Origin: Scolanthus callimorphus | Taxonomy: Eukaryota; Cnidaria; Anthozoa; Actiniaria; Edwardsiidae | NCBI GenBank assembly: GCA_033964015.1 | Contig: CM066912.1 | Coordinates: 20,199,073 to 20,263,072 of the forward strand | DNA: 64,000 nt | Reading direction: 5' to 3' | Shown: piece after piece, positions 22,470 through 34,426 of the stretch | Numbering within the stretch: the first letter of the stretch is position 1 | Layout of the letters: the number at the start of each line of letters is the position of its first letter | Translations under genes and position numbers: made by a program | The notes under the pieces: model-generated | Databases searched by the model: none | Told to the model about the DNA's origin: nothing | The model's input: only the letters and a program-made list of their open reading frames with translations

Positions 22470-24159
22470 CTGTAAAATATGAATGAAAAATAAAAGCTAT
22501 CATCCTTCTAGCATTCTTGGGAAGGTATCAAATTGTTTAACAGTTATCAGGAGTGTGATGTTCATGTCAAAATTATGTTTAATATATAACAATACAGCAC
22601 CCAAGATGTAATAGGTATACGTCAAGACATATAAAATGCTATTTGATTCAATAAGTTACAAAGCACAGTGGAGCCAAGAGGAAATGCTGCACGATACAGC
22701 AGGATAATAGATACCTGCCAGTAAAGACAAAAATATATATCAGAGTGGTGTAAAACCACTAGCCCACTAGCTAATGAAATTACATCATCTTCCATTACTT
22801 AATGCAGAATAGCATTAGTGTTTAAGGGCAAAGAATGAAACAGTTCAAATTCTCAGTAACTTACTGGAAACACATGCTTCTCTCTGTGTCTATGAACTCA
22901 ATCTTCATTCTGTTTCAGGAAATAATAAACAGTAAGTAAGTATTTTAATGTTCACTATAACTTTAATATAACTTTTATTACAAATGCAAAATGTTCTCAA
23001 TTCTTATTGAACTTTGCAATTTAATTTCAAGTGCACAAATGTGATTTAAGTTCAAAGTACACATTTTCTCTCTTGCTTTCTTAATTGCTTATTTCTTAAT
23101 TGCTTTCTTAATTGCTGAATTGGTACCTGTTGGCACCAATTGCAGAGCCACACTACCTCAGGAGAGCTCACCAGGTGCAAATGTAAACAAAGTTCAATCA
23201 TTGTCCATTGTCTCTTGCAATCATGTGAAATTATACCTTGATCAGATCTTTTAAACAGTAAAAATTATTTGCTGAATTTGAAATTAAGCTGTCTATAAGC
23301 TAAACTTAAATAATTGTTCACTGCTTGGGGTGGTCTAAAGAGCTCTAAAGAGCTAAAGCCCTAAAATATTTTGTTTATGAGCCAAAAATTAATTGTTTGC
23401 TAAAGATTGGGCCTATAATAACAAAAAGTTGTAGGTTAAATAATTACTAGATTTTGTATTTTTCAGCCGCCCCGCAAAATACTGTGTTATCTTTTTAGAA
23501 CATTTTATTTGATTTTCTTTTTTTAAAAGTAATAGCTATTTGATTGCTTAAAAATACTGCGTGGAAGCTGGAATCTGTGTAGCGATATTCGAATTTCGCA
23601 TCATAGTTAGTAGTGTAGCACGTCTCACATTATCAGTCAACTGTTCTCCGAAACCTTTGCTGATGAAAGAGTGTTTATCGTTCAGAGAAAATCCACGAGT
23701 TCTACCGATCATTGCTTCCTCAAAAGAGCTATTCAGATGTACAAGTCAAGAATACATTTTCCACCTGGAAGGCGAGGATTTGTCGATACACTACTCTGAA
23801 GTTTGTTGCACGAATGGGTTATTCATTATTATGAATCAGAAGGAGTGTAGAACATTCTTTTCCCTTTTCTGAGCTTCCACAGGCTGAGCATTTAGGCACT
23901 GCTCTTGCTTTTCTCTGGTCACCTTCTTGCTTAAGTGCTAGGCCAGTGACTGGGTGGATAAAAGCAATCCGTTCACATTCACCTCACCCGATCAAATTCA
24001 AAGATCACATGCTATAGATTCGATGGAAGTTTGCAGTCTCGTCCATTGCTTCGTCTTCTTGAACCCTTAACTTCACTTCTATTCTCTACGTTTCTGCGTC
24101 ATTTTCAAAAGTGATCTTGTGAGGATATCCCTCCGCTTGCTGTAAATTTGCTGCATCCC

Positions 24160-24275
24160 GTAGCCTGCATAGTGGCTCTAAAAGGGAAGGGAGCAAGGGC
24201 GAACAAAAACCGGAAATAGCGCGGGCCGCAAGGGGTTTTGGGAAGGGAGGAAGGGAGAGCCTGCAAGAGGACCAC
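24160..24275. mobile_element. MITE, family C, copy 1
   Basis: The left end TAGCCTGCATAGTGGCTCTA and right end GAGAGCCTGCAAGAGGACC enclose GCGGGCCGCAAGGGGTT. Related copies lie at 32971-33140 and 34427-34546. It is inserted just downstream of transposase exon seven. Confidence 0.7.
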
Positions 24276-24813
24276 GGTCTTTTTTTATGAAAAATTATTA
24301 CATTTAACAGGCACTTGCGGATGCTTTTCGCTTTATGCAACACATCAAGGGAGTGGAAAATTTCCTTGAAGTCATCCGCTACAAAAGAACACATAACTGA
24401 TTTGAACTTCAAACGCAATTAACATCTCATTTTTTGGCACACACTCAACACTATAATTTATTGTAGCATGCATCTTCCAATGGTTGATTTGAATATACTT
24501 CAATTCGATAACTTGACAACTAAAACAGGGCTCTACACAAGCAAACGTGACAGCAGCACATTGGAAATATCTATAGTGCATTCAATTATTTCCATGGTTT
24601 GTATACAAGCCCTGCCTTGTCGACCAACACCACTCAATAGTGTACAATATCCACAGCTGATGGTGCCAAGTCTAGCTTGTTTATGTATATCAAGCAATAA
24701 AGCAGCAACAGGAATGCACAAAAGAATATCCTAACACGATTGTTTCAGTACGAAGCCTCAGTGTTTGAGTTATCAGGGTTATAAACTGAACAATAACAAA
24801 TGAATGGACATAC

Positions 24814-25249
24814 CCAGCATCTTCTTTATGGTGGTAGAAGCATCAGTGCAAACTTCTAAGACATTCAGCACTCTCTTGATTCTTGTTAAGGCATTGTGTA
24901 GTGCCTTCTTCTCCATGGTGGAGGACTTCATGTCCACATGCCTCTTGTCCATTATCTCTACCTCGAGTATGTACCCACTTACAATCTCCATCAAGAAGTA
25001 ACACAAGTTCTTTGCTGTTAATCCTGGAGAGTCACACTGCCCATCTCCAGACAGAACAAGCTCTTGATTTGTGAAGTGATCAATTAATTTTCCTCTCATC
25101 CATTGCCACCACTCATCAATCGCAGGGATAGCGTATAAACGCTGCACGCGATAAAATGTGGAAGAAGAGATAAACGATAGACCAGGAAATTTTGCAAACT
25201 TCTCTATCTTTGCAAAGTTATTGCCAGATAAGAGGGTTGATGCTGCTAC
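24814..25249 (-). pseudogene. Transposase core exon
   Basis: This 436-bp exon is uninterrupted. The acceptor TTTCTAG precedes VAASTLLSGNNF, and the donor GTATGT follows KKMLG. It carries the GDGQCDSPG and VCTDAS motifs, about 75 residues apart, the expected order for the first two acidic residues of a DDE fold. It is the best-preserved part of the gene and the best query for homology searches. Confidence 0.8.
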
Positions 25250-27874
25250 CTAGAAAAAGAATGTTACATGGTATAAGAATAATAAAAAGGAGAAATACCC
25301 AGATCTGAAGGACAGTCACTGTGGGTCCGGTAGCTCCAATAAATTTATTGATTCTGCTCAGCCATTCAAAATCAAATTCCACTTACAAACATTGTTTGTA
25401 TTATAAGAGCAGCAAATTACTAAAACCAAAAGGATGTGAATATTGTATACATTTGCATATTTTAAAAATATTGGGTCAGACATAAAACAGTCAACTCTTT
25501 TCTGAAAGCAGATACCTTTCACAGGTTTTAAAATTACCACCATATCGGTCACAAAAGTTGCTAAATAGTACTGTTTTGTTACTAAAAATGTGTGATTGTT
25601 CTTTACTTGTGCCTAATTAATAGTGTAATTATAAACAATTAAAACTGTGTGATAAGCCATAAGAATGCAACAATAATTTAATTCTGTGCCCTGCTTGGAA
25701 GTGACATTATTGGTAAATTTAATTCCATCCAAGTGAATGAAATAGGTGTCTGCAATATCAGGGTTTCACTTAAGTGTTGACTGAATTAAGCTGTATATTA
25801 TAGCCTGCTGGGTTCTTCTATTTGGAATGCAAAAAGTATACAAATATTAAACAAACCTGTAAATTGTTTACTGCCATTCCGTTGCCATCCACCTCAGAGG
25901 TACTATAAAAGCGCCTTGTGTGCCCTTTGCGACATTTCCAGGAAATTGTAGCACTTGTGCCATTCAATACATGTGTGAGAGTTGGGACCTCGATACATCA
26001 TGGATATCGACATGTTCTTGCAAATTCTTGTAAGAGGAGCTAAAGGGAGCACAACACTTTAGTACCCTTTATTAATCTAAGCTCCTCTTTATGCTCTGGT
26101 ACTTCTTCCTCCCTCAGGAAGAACTTGGAGTAAAGATGGCAAGGTAACCCTTGGGGTGCATCTGAAGTGGAAGCCTGTCCAGGAGTTTGGTGGCTTAGAT
26201 CTTAACCTGACAGTGTGGCCTGTTGGGCTGGTGGGGGGTTGGTGTCTGGAGCCTGTTGAAGGGGTGATGTGTTAGTTTCTTGAGCTACAGTTCTCGCAGT
26301 CGAAGCCTGTTGTGGGGTGGTGTCTTGAGCTTTGGATCTCAAAATAGAGCATTTCATTTTGTCAAATGCAAATATACCTTTTTGGCAATGTTTTCTAATT
26401 TCAAATCATGACATTCCCCTCAGTATTACTCCTTCTTTTTGCTATTCACTTACTACTGCACACTGAAGGATATATGAATATGGAAGAAATTGTAAAGAAA
26501 GAAACACTATTCAAATGAATGCCACGCGATCTTAAATTTGGAAAACATTATGCCCAAGCCGAGAAGGTCTATTAAATGCAAGATTATAATGCCACCAAGG
26601 GATTTCAAGCTTTCTTCTTTCTTTCTTCTGACCTATAACAATGTACTCCCGGTATTATACTTACTTGGGTTCTTGATCTTCTTCATCTTCTATGCTAGAC
26701 AGGCTTTCTTCCTCAGATGATTCATTGTGAATCACCACACAGTCATCTACAATGCTGTATGTTGATGAGTCCAGGACACTTTTTGATTCACAAAGTGTAT
26801 CTCCATAATGGGAAGTACTTGTTACATCAACAATTATGCTGTCAAAACAAGAAATTGTTTACCAATCGACATAATAATACATGTTTCTTGTTACATATTT
26901 TGTTCAATTTATCTTGATACATATTATCATATTACTTTGATTACTTCAAAGATTGTGTATTCAAAAAAATAAATGCCTCTCTTGCAACGAAACAGAGATC
27001 CTTTTTCTTATGAGGGTATGTGAAATTGAGGCACTGCATAACAAATACTTTCAAAGAGAAACAAGCTCATTCAACCACCAAAAAAATCAATAGCTTATTG
27101 CCTTCTGGAAACCTCACAACCCAAGCAGGGGAAGTTTCAAAACTGCTTTCAATAGTTTACTTACTTTTCATCCTCATCATCCGAAATGGGGTTGATTCCT
27201 GGGTCAGCCATTATCTTTTTTAATTTCCCAGCAGGAGTCTAGGTCAAGGGATCTTGCAGGAAAACAAAAAACTAAATTTTAATTTATACAAAGCACTGTT
27301 ACCATTACCACAGGAAAGAGTTCCCAAGTAAATTGTAACGTTCACAGTCTCTCAATCACTAAATATCATCCAGATACTGATCAGTATCACAACTCAACGC
27401 GAAAGCGTTGTACTCAGTCAATAATGAACATTTGCTCACCTCCATCTGTAGCATGGTTCTTGCGTTTCAATCGTTTCTTTGGCTTCTTTTTTGCGTGTTC
27501 CTTTTTTTTTTTGCTGTCTTGAAAAAAATATATGCAATCTATTACATTCACTGCTTTATTGAAATAAGTAACTTAACTATAATCGCTTTCGTGAATTTAC
27601 AGAAGTAAATTGTCGAACACAACTAAAAAGTCTACTCAAACTCACCTCTCTTCGCCGTAGCTCCAGCGAGAGCAAATGGCTGGCAAATGCAGAATCACTG
27701 CCATAAACACACGCCGCTTTCAGGCTCTGCCAAGTGGTAAACACTTCCTTTGTCATCCATATTCGTTTGTGCCTTGCCTCCCTCCCAAGCCTTTCGTGTT
27801 TTGAAGGGATGTTCTAGTGAAAGCATCTGCCTTCCGAAGATGGCGCGCTTCGCAGTCTACTTCTTCGAAGCCAT

Positions 27875-28176
27875 ATTTTCAGGCGTTCGTGCCGAAACAC
27901 ATACAAATTACATTACGATGGCATCGTTTGATAACCAATACAGATTGTGTAGCAGGGATTTCGGGCGGATTGCAAAAATATAGCGAAGATTCACTCGGAT
28001 TGTTTTGATTCACTCGGATTGTTTTCATCCCCAGTAGCCCAGGGGAAAGAAAGCTTTCGTGGCCCTTACTGCGCATGATCTGCCTGAGAAGTCGAGAAAT
28101 GTGATTGGTCGAGCCGGTCGAAGGAATGTGTTAACTCGAGAGGTCGCGTGCCTTTGTCACGTTTACAACTTTCGAA
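27875..28176. promoter_or_regulatory. Bidirectional intergenic region between transposase and helicase pseudogenes
   Basis: About 300 bp separate the two divergent start codons. It contains two direct copies of GATTCACTCGGATTGTTTT (about 27988-28024). No TATA box stands out. Promoter function is inferred only from the head-to-head layout. Confidence 0.4.
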
Positions 28177-30425
28177 ATGGCGGACGATGAAGAGGAGAAC
28201 TTTATGGCCTGTTTAGCGGTAGTTTTGTCACGTTTGAAAGAGTCAAAAGGACCGGATTTCGAGTTTAGAGAAGCGCAGATTAAGTGCCTGTACCAGTTAT
28301 TTTGTCGTAACGATGTTCTCGCCGTTATGCCAACGGGATTTTGCAAGAGTTTGGTTTTCCAGTCGCTTGTGTTTCTCTCCCAGGCGAAAACGAGAGATCA
28401 AATCTTTCGTACTTGTCATCGTCCCACTAAAAAGCATCATTGCCGATCAGATTCTTGAACTGGACTCACTTGGCTTGAGTACTTCTTCCATCGACACGGA
28501 GAAGCTCGAAGATATCCTCGTACTCCATGTATGGATCCGCCGAGAACGCTACAGATCCCAAGTTCGAAGAAATCAACCTTTAGTAGTGGACGAGACCCAC
28601 ACAGTTCTTCATACATGGGGAAGTAAAAGGTTAGTGAAGTTTGTTCGAGTTGTTTCGTGATGAGTTGTTTTTGTTGTTGTCTAAGAGCAATATTTTTATT
28701 AAGCAATAAGTTTGAAGATTATTTCACCCTTCATTCATTGTTTCAACAGGAAAGGGAAGGCAAAAGGAAAGCGGCACTGCGAAGCCTTCAGATCAGCGTT
28801 TTGCGAGTTGGCTATGTTACGCTCGTTTGTAAATGAAGGTGAGAGCTCACGGGAATCCGCTCATGTACATTAAAAGAATCCCATTAAAACTGGTGCTATC
28901 GTTGCTTCCTAGCCAATAACGAAATAACACTCAACGCGAATAAAATATAACTTAAGATATTAAGACGTTACTGTATAAGAAACAGATTTGGCTCAGATTT
29001 TAAGGATTCGATATTTCATGTTTATACCTCTTTAATCTTTTAAAAAAATTGTTGTCAGAGAGTTATTACAGAGCTGGTGTCAGGCCGCGCCTCGTTATCT
29101 ATTATCTATAGAAAACTCGAACTCGTAGTGTAATTGTTAAATTTTAAGAGTGTACCCAAACGAATTTAACGACTTTCACTTGTAACTGCTCTGTTATCAA
29201 TTTTTTGAAATTGTTTATTTATTTGCAGGCACCCCCTTTGCAGCATTGACAGGCACAGCAGATGATGCCACTATCAAGGTATCAAAGAGAAATTGCTCCT
29301 GAGAAGTCCTTTCACCATTAGGTTAAGCCCAAACAGGGAAAACATTCGGTTCTATGTTGCAAATTACAAGAAAGATAACTTATATTTACTGGACTTGATT
29401 GGCTTGTGCGAATGACGAGGGACAATGGAAAGGATACACCCAAAACCATTGTTTTTTGTAATACAATGAATTACATTGCTCGTGTCACAAACTATCTAAT
29501 GCTGAAACTGGGAGGTGCTGCTTATTCTCTACCAGGGATCAAGACAAATTGTCTGCGTGCAATCTATCATTCCAGTGCGTGGGAAAAGAACAAAAAGAGA
29601 GTAATATACTCATTCAAAGATCCATTTGGGTATATCAGGGTTGTTATAGCTACATCAGCTTTAAGTATGGGTGTGAACTTTCCTTACATAAGATTTATTG
29701 TACATTTTGGCCCTGCGAGGAACCTTCTTGATCTTCACCAGGAAATTGGAAGTGCAGGAAGGGATTGTCTCCAGAGTCATTCTCTGGTACTGTATCATGG
29801 CCAACAGCTTGCGCATTGCTATGCTGAAATCAAGACTTTTGTCAAAGCTGATTAGTGTTTGTGTGTCGCTGCTTATAAGACCCTGGATCAAGACATTCAG
29901 TCACTTCATCCACAGCATCTTTGCTGCAAACATTGTGCATCCTCTTGTCCTTGCCAAGAAGTCCAATGCCAATCAACAATTCCCTTGCATGAGAGATTTT
30001 ACCCTGAACAAAGTACAGAACCTTCATTTACCATACCTGTCTCTGAAGAGGACTTTACAGATCTCATTCAAGCTCTGCTTGAAGTCAAGAAGGAGTTATC
30101 ACATGGAAATACGTTTCTTGATGATGTTTCTAGTCATGGTTTTTGCCCAGCTTGTGGACGATGTTTTCAAAAACTGTCATCATCTTTTTACCACGAGTGA
30201 CATACTGGACACGTGCACCATTTTCTCGCTCACAAATGCAATCAGAGTACTGGAAGTAATACAGGAAATCTTCATGGACATCCCCAATTTTGATGAATCA
30301 ATTCAATTGTTATCTCAAGGAAAACTCATTGAGGAAAAAGAATTGAGGAACATTTCAGAAGCACTCAACTATGTTGATTTGGAAGTGACGAAGAGTTCTC
30401 TTCAGGCAGTGGGGAAGAATTCCCA
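28177..30425 (+). pseudogene. RecQ-like superfamily 2 DNA helicase, degenerate
   Basis: Exons: 28177-28629, 28750-28838 and 29229 to about 30425, with clean GT-AG introns. N-terminal FEFREAQIKCLYQLF and VMPTGFCKS form the Q-like region and Walker A (Cys replaces the middle Gly of GKS). VVDETH is a changed DEAH box. Exon three gives FAALTGTA (motif III), TIVFCNT (IV), VVIATSALSMGVNF (V) and QEIGSAGRD (VI; the usual GRAGRD has become GSAGRD). A zinc-type cysteine cluster, CCKHCASSCPC, and a C-terminal IPNFDESIQLL segment follow. Frame changes occur near 28390, 28520, 28565, 29290, 29400 and 30205, plus an in-frame TAG at 29853. Changed catalytic residues and frameshifts argue strongly for a pseudogene. 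Confidence 0.85.
29406..30200 (+). pseudogene. Helicase C-terminal lobe with single in-frame stop
   Basis: One frame stays open from 29406 to the stop ending at 30200, except for TAG at 29853-29855. It covers motifs IV to VI and the cysteine-rich region. The stop falls between FVKAD and the next coding segment, so only a truncated product could be made without readthrough. Confidence 0.75.
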
Positions 30426-30639
30426 GAGGTATTGCTTTAGATGTGTAGCATTGCATGTTTGGCCCCTTGCAAGCAAAAACAGACATTTAACAAAATTTAT
30501 TACTAGTAACCTTCTTGTTTAGATAGCTGATGTTTGCTTCTATTTATTGAGCTAGCATGCAACAGTTTTTATGGTAAAGAGGGCCACTTTTTTGTTGTAA
30601 CTCAAATAAACTCCTTTTGCATTTTTCTTTGAATGTACT

Positions 30640-30705
30640 TGGAACTTTTGAAAAATATCTGATCACGTGGTGCACGAAAAAGTGAGCACGTGATCAAACT
30701 TTTGC
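30640..30705. repeat. Palindrome with two E-boxes
   Basis: GATCACGTG and CACGTGATC arms surround GTGCACGAAAAAGTGAG. It lies 3' of the helicase pseudogene, and its function is unknown. Confidence 0.5.
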
Positions 30706-31117
30706 CACTATGCGACCAATCTTTTCGCGCCAGAATTGACACTCTACTGGTTTTGATTGTATAGCCCAACCAGCTGGAAGTCCAGCTCTGGACATAGATG
30801 AGTGCACAAACCATTTTGAACGAGTCACCTTAAGAAAAATATCAACCCATTATACAAGGATCAGACCTTGGTAATACCCTTCTAAAAAGTTACAGTGCAA
30901 AGGAGGGTCTTGACAATGACAAATTATTGTTAAATTATTGAGACTGAGTTAGGAAAAAATATAGCTGAAAAAATTGTCCAGCCTGTCTCAAATATTCAAT
31001 GGCCTGTCCCTTACAGGCATGAGCTCTGCAAAGGATTACACAATATGTTGAATAGTGTGATAAATTTCGTCCTCTATTTTAATTTAATCATTTTGTGTAA
31101 AGTAATAGTCTAACATA

Positions 31118-31397
31118 GGGCAGTCACAAAAAACATCCACACCCCCCCCTGTTGAGGCTACAAATTTCAGCTACCCACCTGTACATTTTGGGTTGCCCCT
31201 ATCCAACCTGGAATTCTAGCAAATTTTCTCAACAACTCTGGAAATTATGTTTACCCACCCTGGAAATTTTATGGAAGTACCCACATTAATTTTGTTCCAG
31301 GACTAGGGTAACAACCTGGATTTCCAGGATGTTCTACCCACCCAGGAATTCCAGAGATCATCCACAGGGCAGTGCAGATATTTTTTTGCGACTGCCC
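31118..31397. mobile_element. MITE with GGGCAGTC ends
   Basis: GGGCAGTCACAAAAAA on the left matches the complement of TTTTTTGCGACTGCCC on the right (one mismatch). The interior carries several TACCCACC and GGAATTCCAG motifs, shared with the tandem block at 15645-15752. 280 bp. Confidence 0.7.
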
Positions 31398-31802
31398 ATT
31401 GTTTGATTCCAGAAATATAAATAAAATCAAATAAATAAATCACATAAACCAAGTAGAAAGAACGAAATACCTTAGATATCCAATTTCAGTATATCAACGG
31501 TCAAGAACAGGGGCACTAGTATTACACAATGTTCTTGTTTCTTCCAAAATTTAAACTATATACCAGTAATTATATTACACCATTCTTACAACTTTAGGAA
31601 AGTATAATTATGGAACCCTTGTAATGTGATAAACTAGCATTTCCAATTACACAACATGTAATTACTGGTAGAATCCCATGCTATTACTCTATCTCGCGCG
31701 CTGATTGGCTGAAATCGAGGGAGATTTTTTGTGGAATTACATGGCTGCAAAAGTAGAATCTAATGAAACACAGGACGCCCACGAAATTAAATTTCTACGA
31801 AA

Positions 31803-31882
31803 TTGAATTTCGTCGCGGCGATATCGATTTTTCGCGTGAGATTTAGTGTGGAGTTCCCTCGTCGGGTAATGGATTTACCTAT
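31803..31882. repeat. Half-copy of the hairpin element at 32663
   Basis: GCGATATCGATTTTTCGCG through TAATGGATTTACCTATAG matches the right arm of the downstream hairpin with scattered changes. Confidence 0.65.
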
Positions 31883-32662
31883 AGAAGTTAGCTACGATAA
31901 AAGCAGGGGAAATGTAATTATCTCCATTTTTCGTATCACAGTTTTTCGCGCGCTTTGTGAAACGTGGGCACACGCGCCTCCACAAGACACAAAACTCTCG
32001 TCTGGTCAACACAACAAGTTTTGGAAACAAAATCTCTCTGGTTCCTCCAACGTTTCGGGTATTTTTACCCTGGGTATGCAGTGCAATGTCCAGATATTTA
32101 CTTACAAGATAATTTCAACGAGAAGCTGCTGGCTAGTTCGACTTAAAAGATCTATCATCGATTGAAAAGTTCTGTCAAATGTTAGAGGTGGAAAGCACAT
32201 GCAAAACGAAAAATACTACAGGAGCTGCACTTTTTACCAAGAATAAAGGAGATAGAAAGCCGTAAGGGAACAAGAAATCAAACAAGTAAGCTTTAAAAGT
32301 TAAAACATTTTCGATCAGTAAGATAATTCTACTAATTCAAATCATTTGAAACTCTTTGTAGACTCGATCGCTTTCATAGTCAAATTGGCTTCAGTCACTT
32401 CATTGTGTTGACACTGAACTGAATGAACACTGAACACTGAACTGAATGAATTTTCTCTCATCTAAACGTTTATATATTGTAATTTCATGTTTTAAAGATT
32501 CGCTATTGCAGCAAGCCTAATTTCATGGGACTTTCGTTTTGAGATTCAGAAAATTCCATCGCTTTCGCACTAGCGCGGCTTTCAAGCACTCGAAATCCAC
32601 TGTCAATTCCCTTAAATTTAGACTTATTCTCTAAAAATGTGTCCGGCATGGGATTCAAAGAA

Positions 32663-32801
32663 AATCCATTACCTGACTCGGGAATTCCACGCTAAAATTT
32701 CACTTGAAAAACCGATATCGCTCTCGTCGCTTCGCGACTCGAGCGATATCGGTTTTTCGCGTGAAATTTAGCGTGGAATTCCCTCGTCAGGCAATGGATT
32801 T
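32663..32801. mobile_element. Foldback element, arms of about 65-70 bp
   Basis: It starts AATCCATTACCTGAC and ends GTCAGGCAATGGATT. The arms share GGGAATTCCACGCTAAA and AAAACCGATATCGCT and meet at TCGCTTCGCGACTCGAGCG. Nearly the whole element is one hairpin. Confidence 0.8.
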
Positions 32802-32970
32802 ACCTATAATATTGTGGAGACTGTTAAACATGGTGCATATGCAAAGAACAATACTGTATAGTATTTCATGTTGCTAGAAACAATTTCCATTTTAGGAAAA
32901 TTGAAAACTTCCTATCTGTTTATTTTTGGTCATTTTTTCCTTACCATATATAAATAACATTTATAATAGG

Positions 32971-33140
32971 TGTAGCCTGCATATTGGCTCTATAGGGAAG
33001 GTGGAGGGGGTCAGTGCAAGTGAGCAAGTGAAAACTTGAAGGAGTGCTTCCACAAATGATTAACCCAATCCATCATGGTCTTGCTTTTTCCAGTTTTCTC
33101 TCTCCTCTTCCTTTTAGAGCCACTATGCAGGGAATTGTAG
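32971..33140. mobile_element. MITE, family C, copy 2
   Basis: GTAGCCTGCATATTGGCTCT on the left and TTTAGAGCCACTATGCAGGG on the right are inverted. It shares ends with copies at 24160 and 34427, with a different middle. Confidence 0.65.
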
Positions 33141-33433
33141 GTATATAATTGTACATAGTGCAATGTCAGGATTCCAAGACTAACTTAGATGTAATAAAAG
33201 TCCAGATGTTCAACCTAGATAGACAGAGGTCCATTCTTTTATGTGATTATGCATCCATTCATGCAGATCTCTATAATCAATACCTTGCAAGAGATTGGAG
33301 CTGAACTCAGGGAATTATGGATGCCCTACTCTTCCTTGCATCTTGATAAAAGCATTCTTGGAAAGTAGATCTGTAATGATTTGGTACACCGCTTCTTCTT
33401 TCTTCTTCACAGCACGATGCCCAGATTTTTGTT

Positions 33434-34077
33434 TTACTTCACAGTCTTTGTCAACACTTTGCAGAGCAGTTTATTCGAAAATACCGCAATCTGGTCAGGC
33501 GTGGAGAACTTTAAGCAACTCTCCTTCTTGCTATAACAACGAAATTCCCTTTGCGTTTTCCGAGAGAGCTGGGAAATTAGTTCTTCTATTAACAGTTCAT
33601 TGTTACGAAATAAAGTTCCTATGGCTGTTTCCCAATGGAAAAGCAAACATTTGTAATCAACGATTTCACCTCGTCGTCGAAATTGTTCTTAACGATCACC
33701 TTTCCCGAAGGATAAGCTATTACAACCTTTACATCTGACTTTTTGGAGGTGTCCAAATCGTCTACATTCCGCCTAGAGAGAATTGCATCTTCTTGAACTA
33801 ACTTTTCTGCGAATAGGGACTTCCTGGACTGAGACGACTTTCGAGGTGAGAATTGCCTAGATATTTTGCGGTTCCCGTAACTACTTCTTTCCGGAGTTAC
33901 AACAACCTCGCTCGCTACTCTCTTTTTCGCCTGTTGTTCTTACTTGAACGCTTTCGATACCGCCTTAAATGTCTCCACCAGATTGTTTAGCTTCCTTGAA
34001 CATGGAGGACATAGAACTTGTGACTGAAAGGAAGACGAAACGACTGGAATCCCGATCAACCTCAAATTTTCCGCCAT
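33434..34077 (-). pseudogene. Degenerate cnidarian-type uncharacterised gene with N-terminal CxxC motif
   Basis: From ATG at 34077 the minus strand reads MAENLRLIGIPVV, then VLCPPCSRKLNNLVETFK, a short treble-clef-like CxxC segment. An Arg/Ser/Lys-rich linker and VKVVIAYPSGKVIVKNNF follow. After a frameshift near 33640 it continues ELISQLSRKTQREFRCY and KFSTPDQIAVFS. TAA at 33940 interrupts the first part. I recognise the layout as resembling a multicopy family of uncharacterised anthozoan proteins, probably transposon-linked, but cannot assign a function. The stop and frameshift make a product unlikely. Confidence 0.55.
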
Positions 34078-34426
34078 CACCACTCCAAAACAATCGCGCC
34101 TTTTACTTTCCTTGAATATATTTATGTACTACTGAAACTTCAACTGATTTTCCTACTGCGTTCTCAAGCTCTTGCTGCAAAATCGGCAAGTTTCGTTAGC
34201 TTAATTCTCTGATCTGGGCCTTCTTTCAGTATTCTCTTTTTCGCTCTCCCTTTCCGACATAACAACAAACTCACGTGTAACATTTTATTTTAAAAGAAAC
34301 GGAAGTGAAATACAATGTAAACAGAAGCATTGATTTGCTGATTTTGACAGCTATTCGAAACCACAGACTGCGATCACGCGTGCGCCACGCTGTCTCGTCA
34401 GAAGGGGCGGCAAAGTCCAAACAATG

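Larger units (their letters stand above)
22397..27874 (-). pseudogene. Spliced DDE-transposase-like gene (Kolobok/Academ-type, superfamily uncertain), degenerate
   Basis: Minus-strand exons inferred from splice sites: 27874-27646, 27523-27440, 27252-27165, 26838-26665, 26337-25857, 25249-24814, 24378-24302 and a likely terminal exon 22469-22397. The first encodes RHKRIWMTKEV and SFASHLL-type helical sequence, the second is lysine-rich, and the third and fourth are acidic. Exons five to seven carry the transposase core: WKCRKGH, FYRVQRLYAIPAIDEWWQW, GDGQCDSPG (likely first catalytic Asp), TDAS (likely second) and LHKAKSIRKCL. Most junctions join in phase. In-frame stops at 27857, 27239 and 26202 and frameshifts in exons one and five disable it. 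The C-terminal catalytic part is missing, with a MITE inserted just after exon seven. The reading assumes GT-AG introns. Confidence 0.75.

Noticed and set aside
23561..24060. Further exons of the transposase between 22.5 and 24.3 kb
   Set aside because: Minus-strand frames contain KCSACGSSEKGKE-like text but no conserved transposase motif or convincing splice pair; left unassigned.
33295..33738. 147-codon plus-strand ORF
   Set aside because: It lies opposite the better-supported minus-strand CxxC gene remnant and has no domain.
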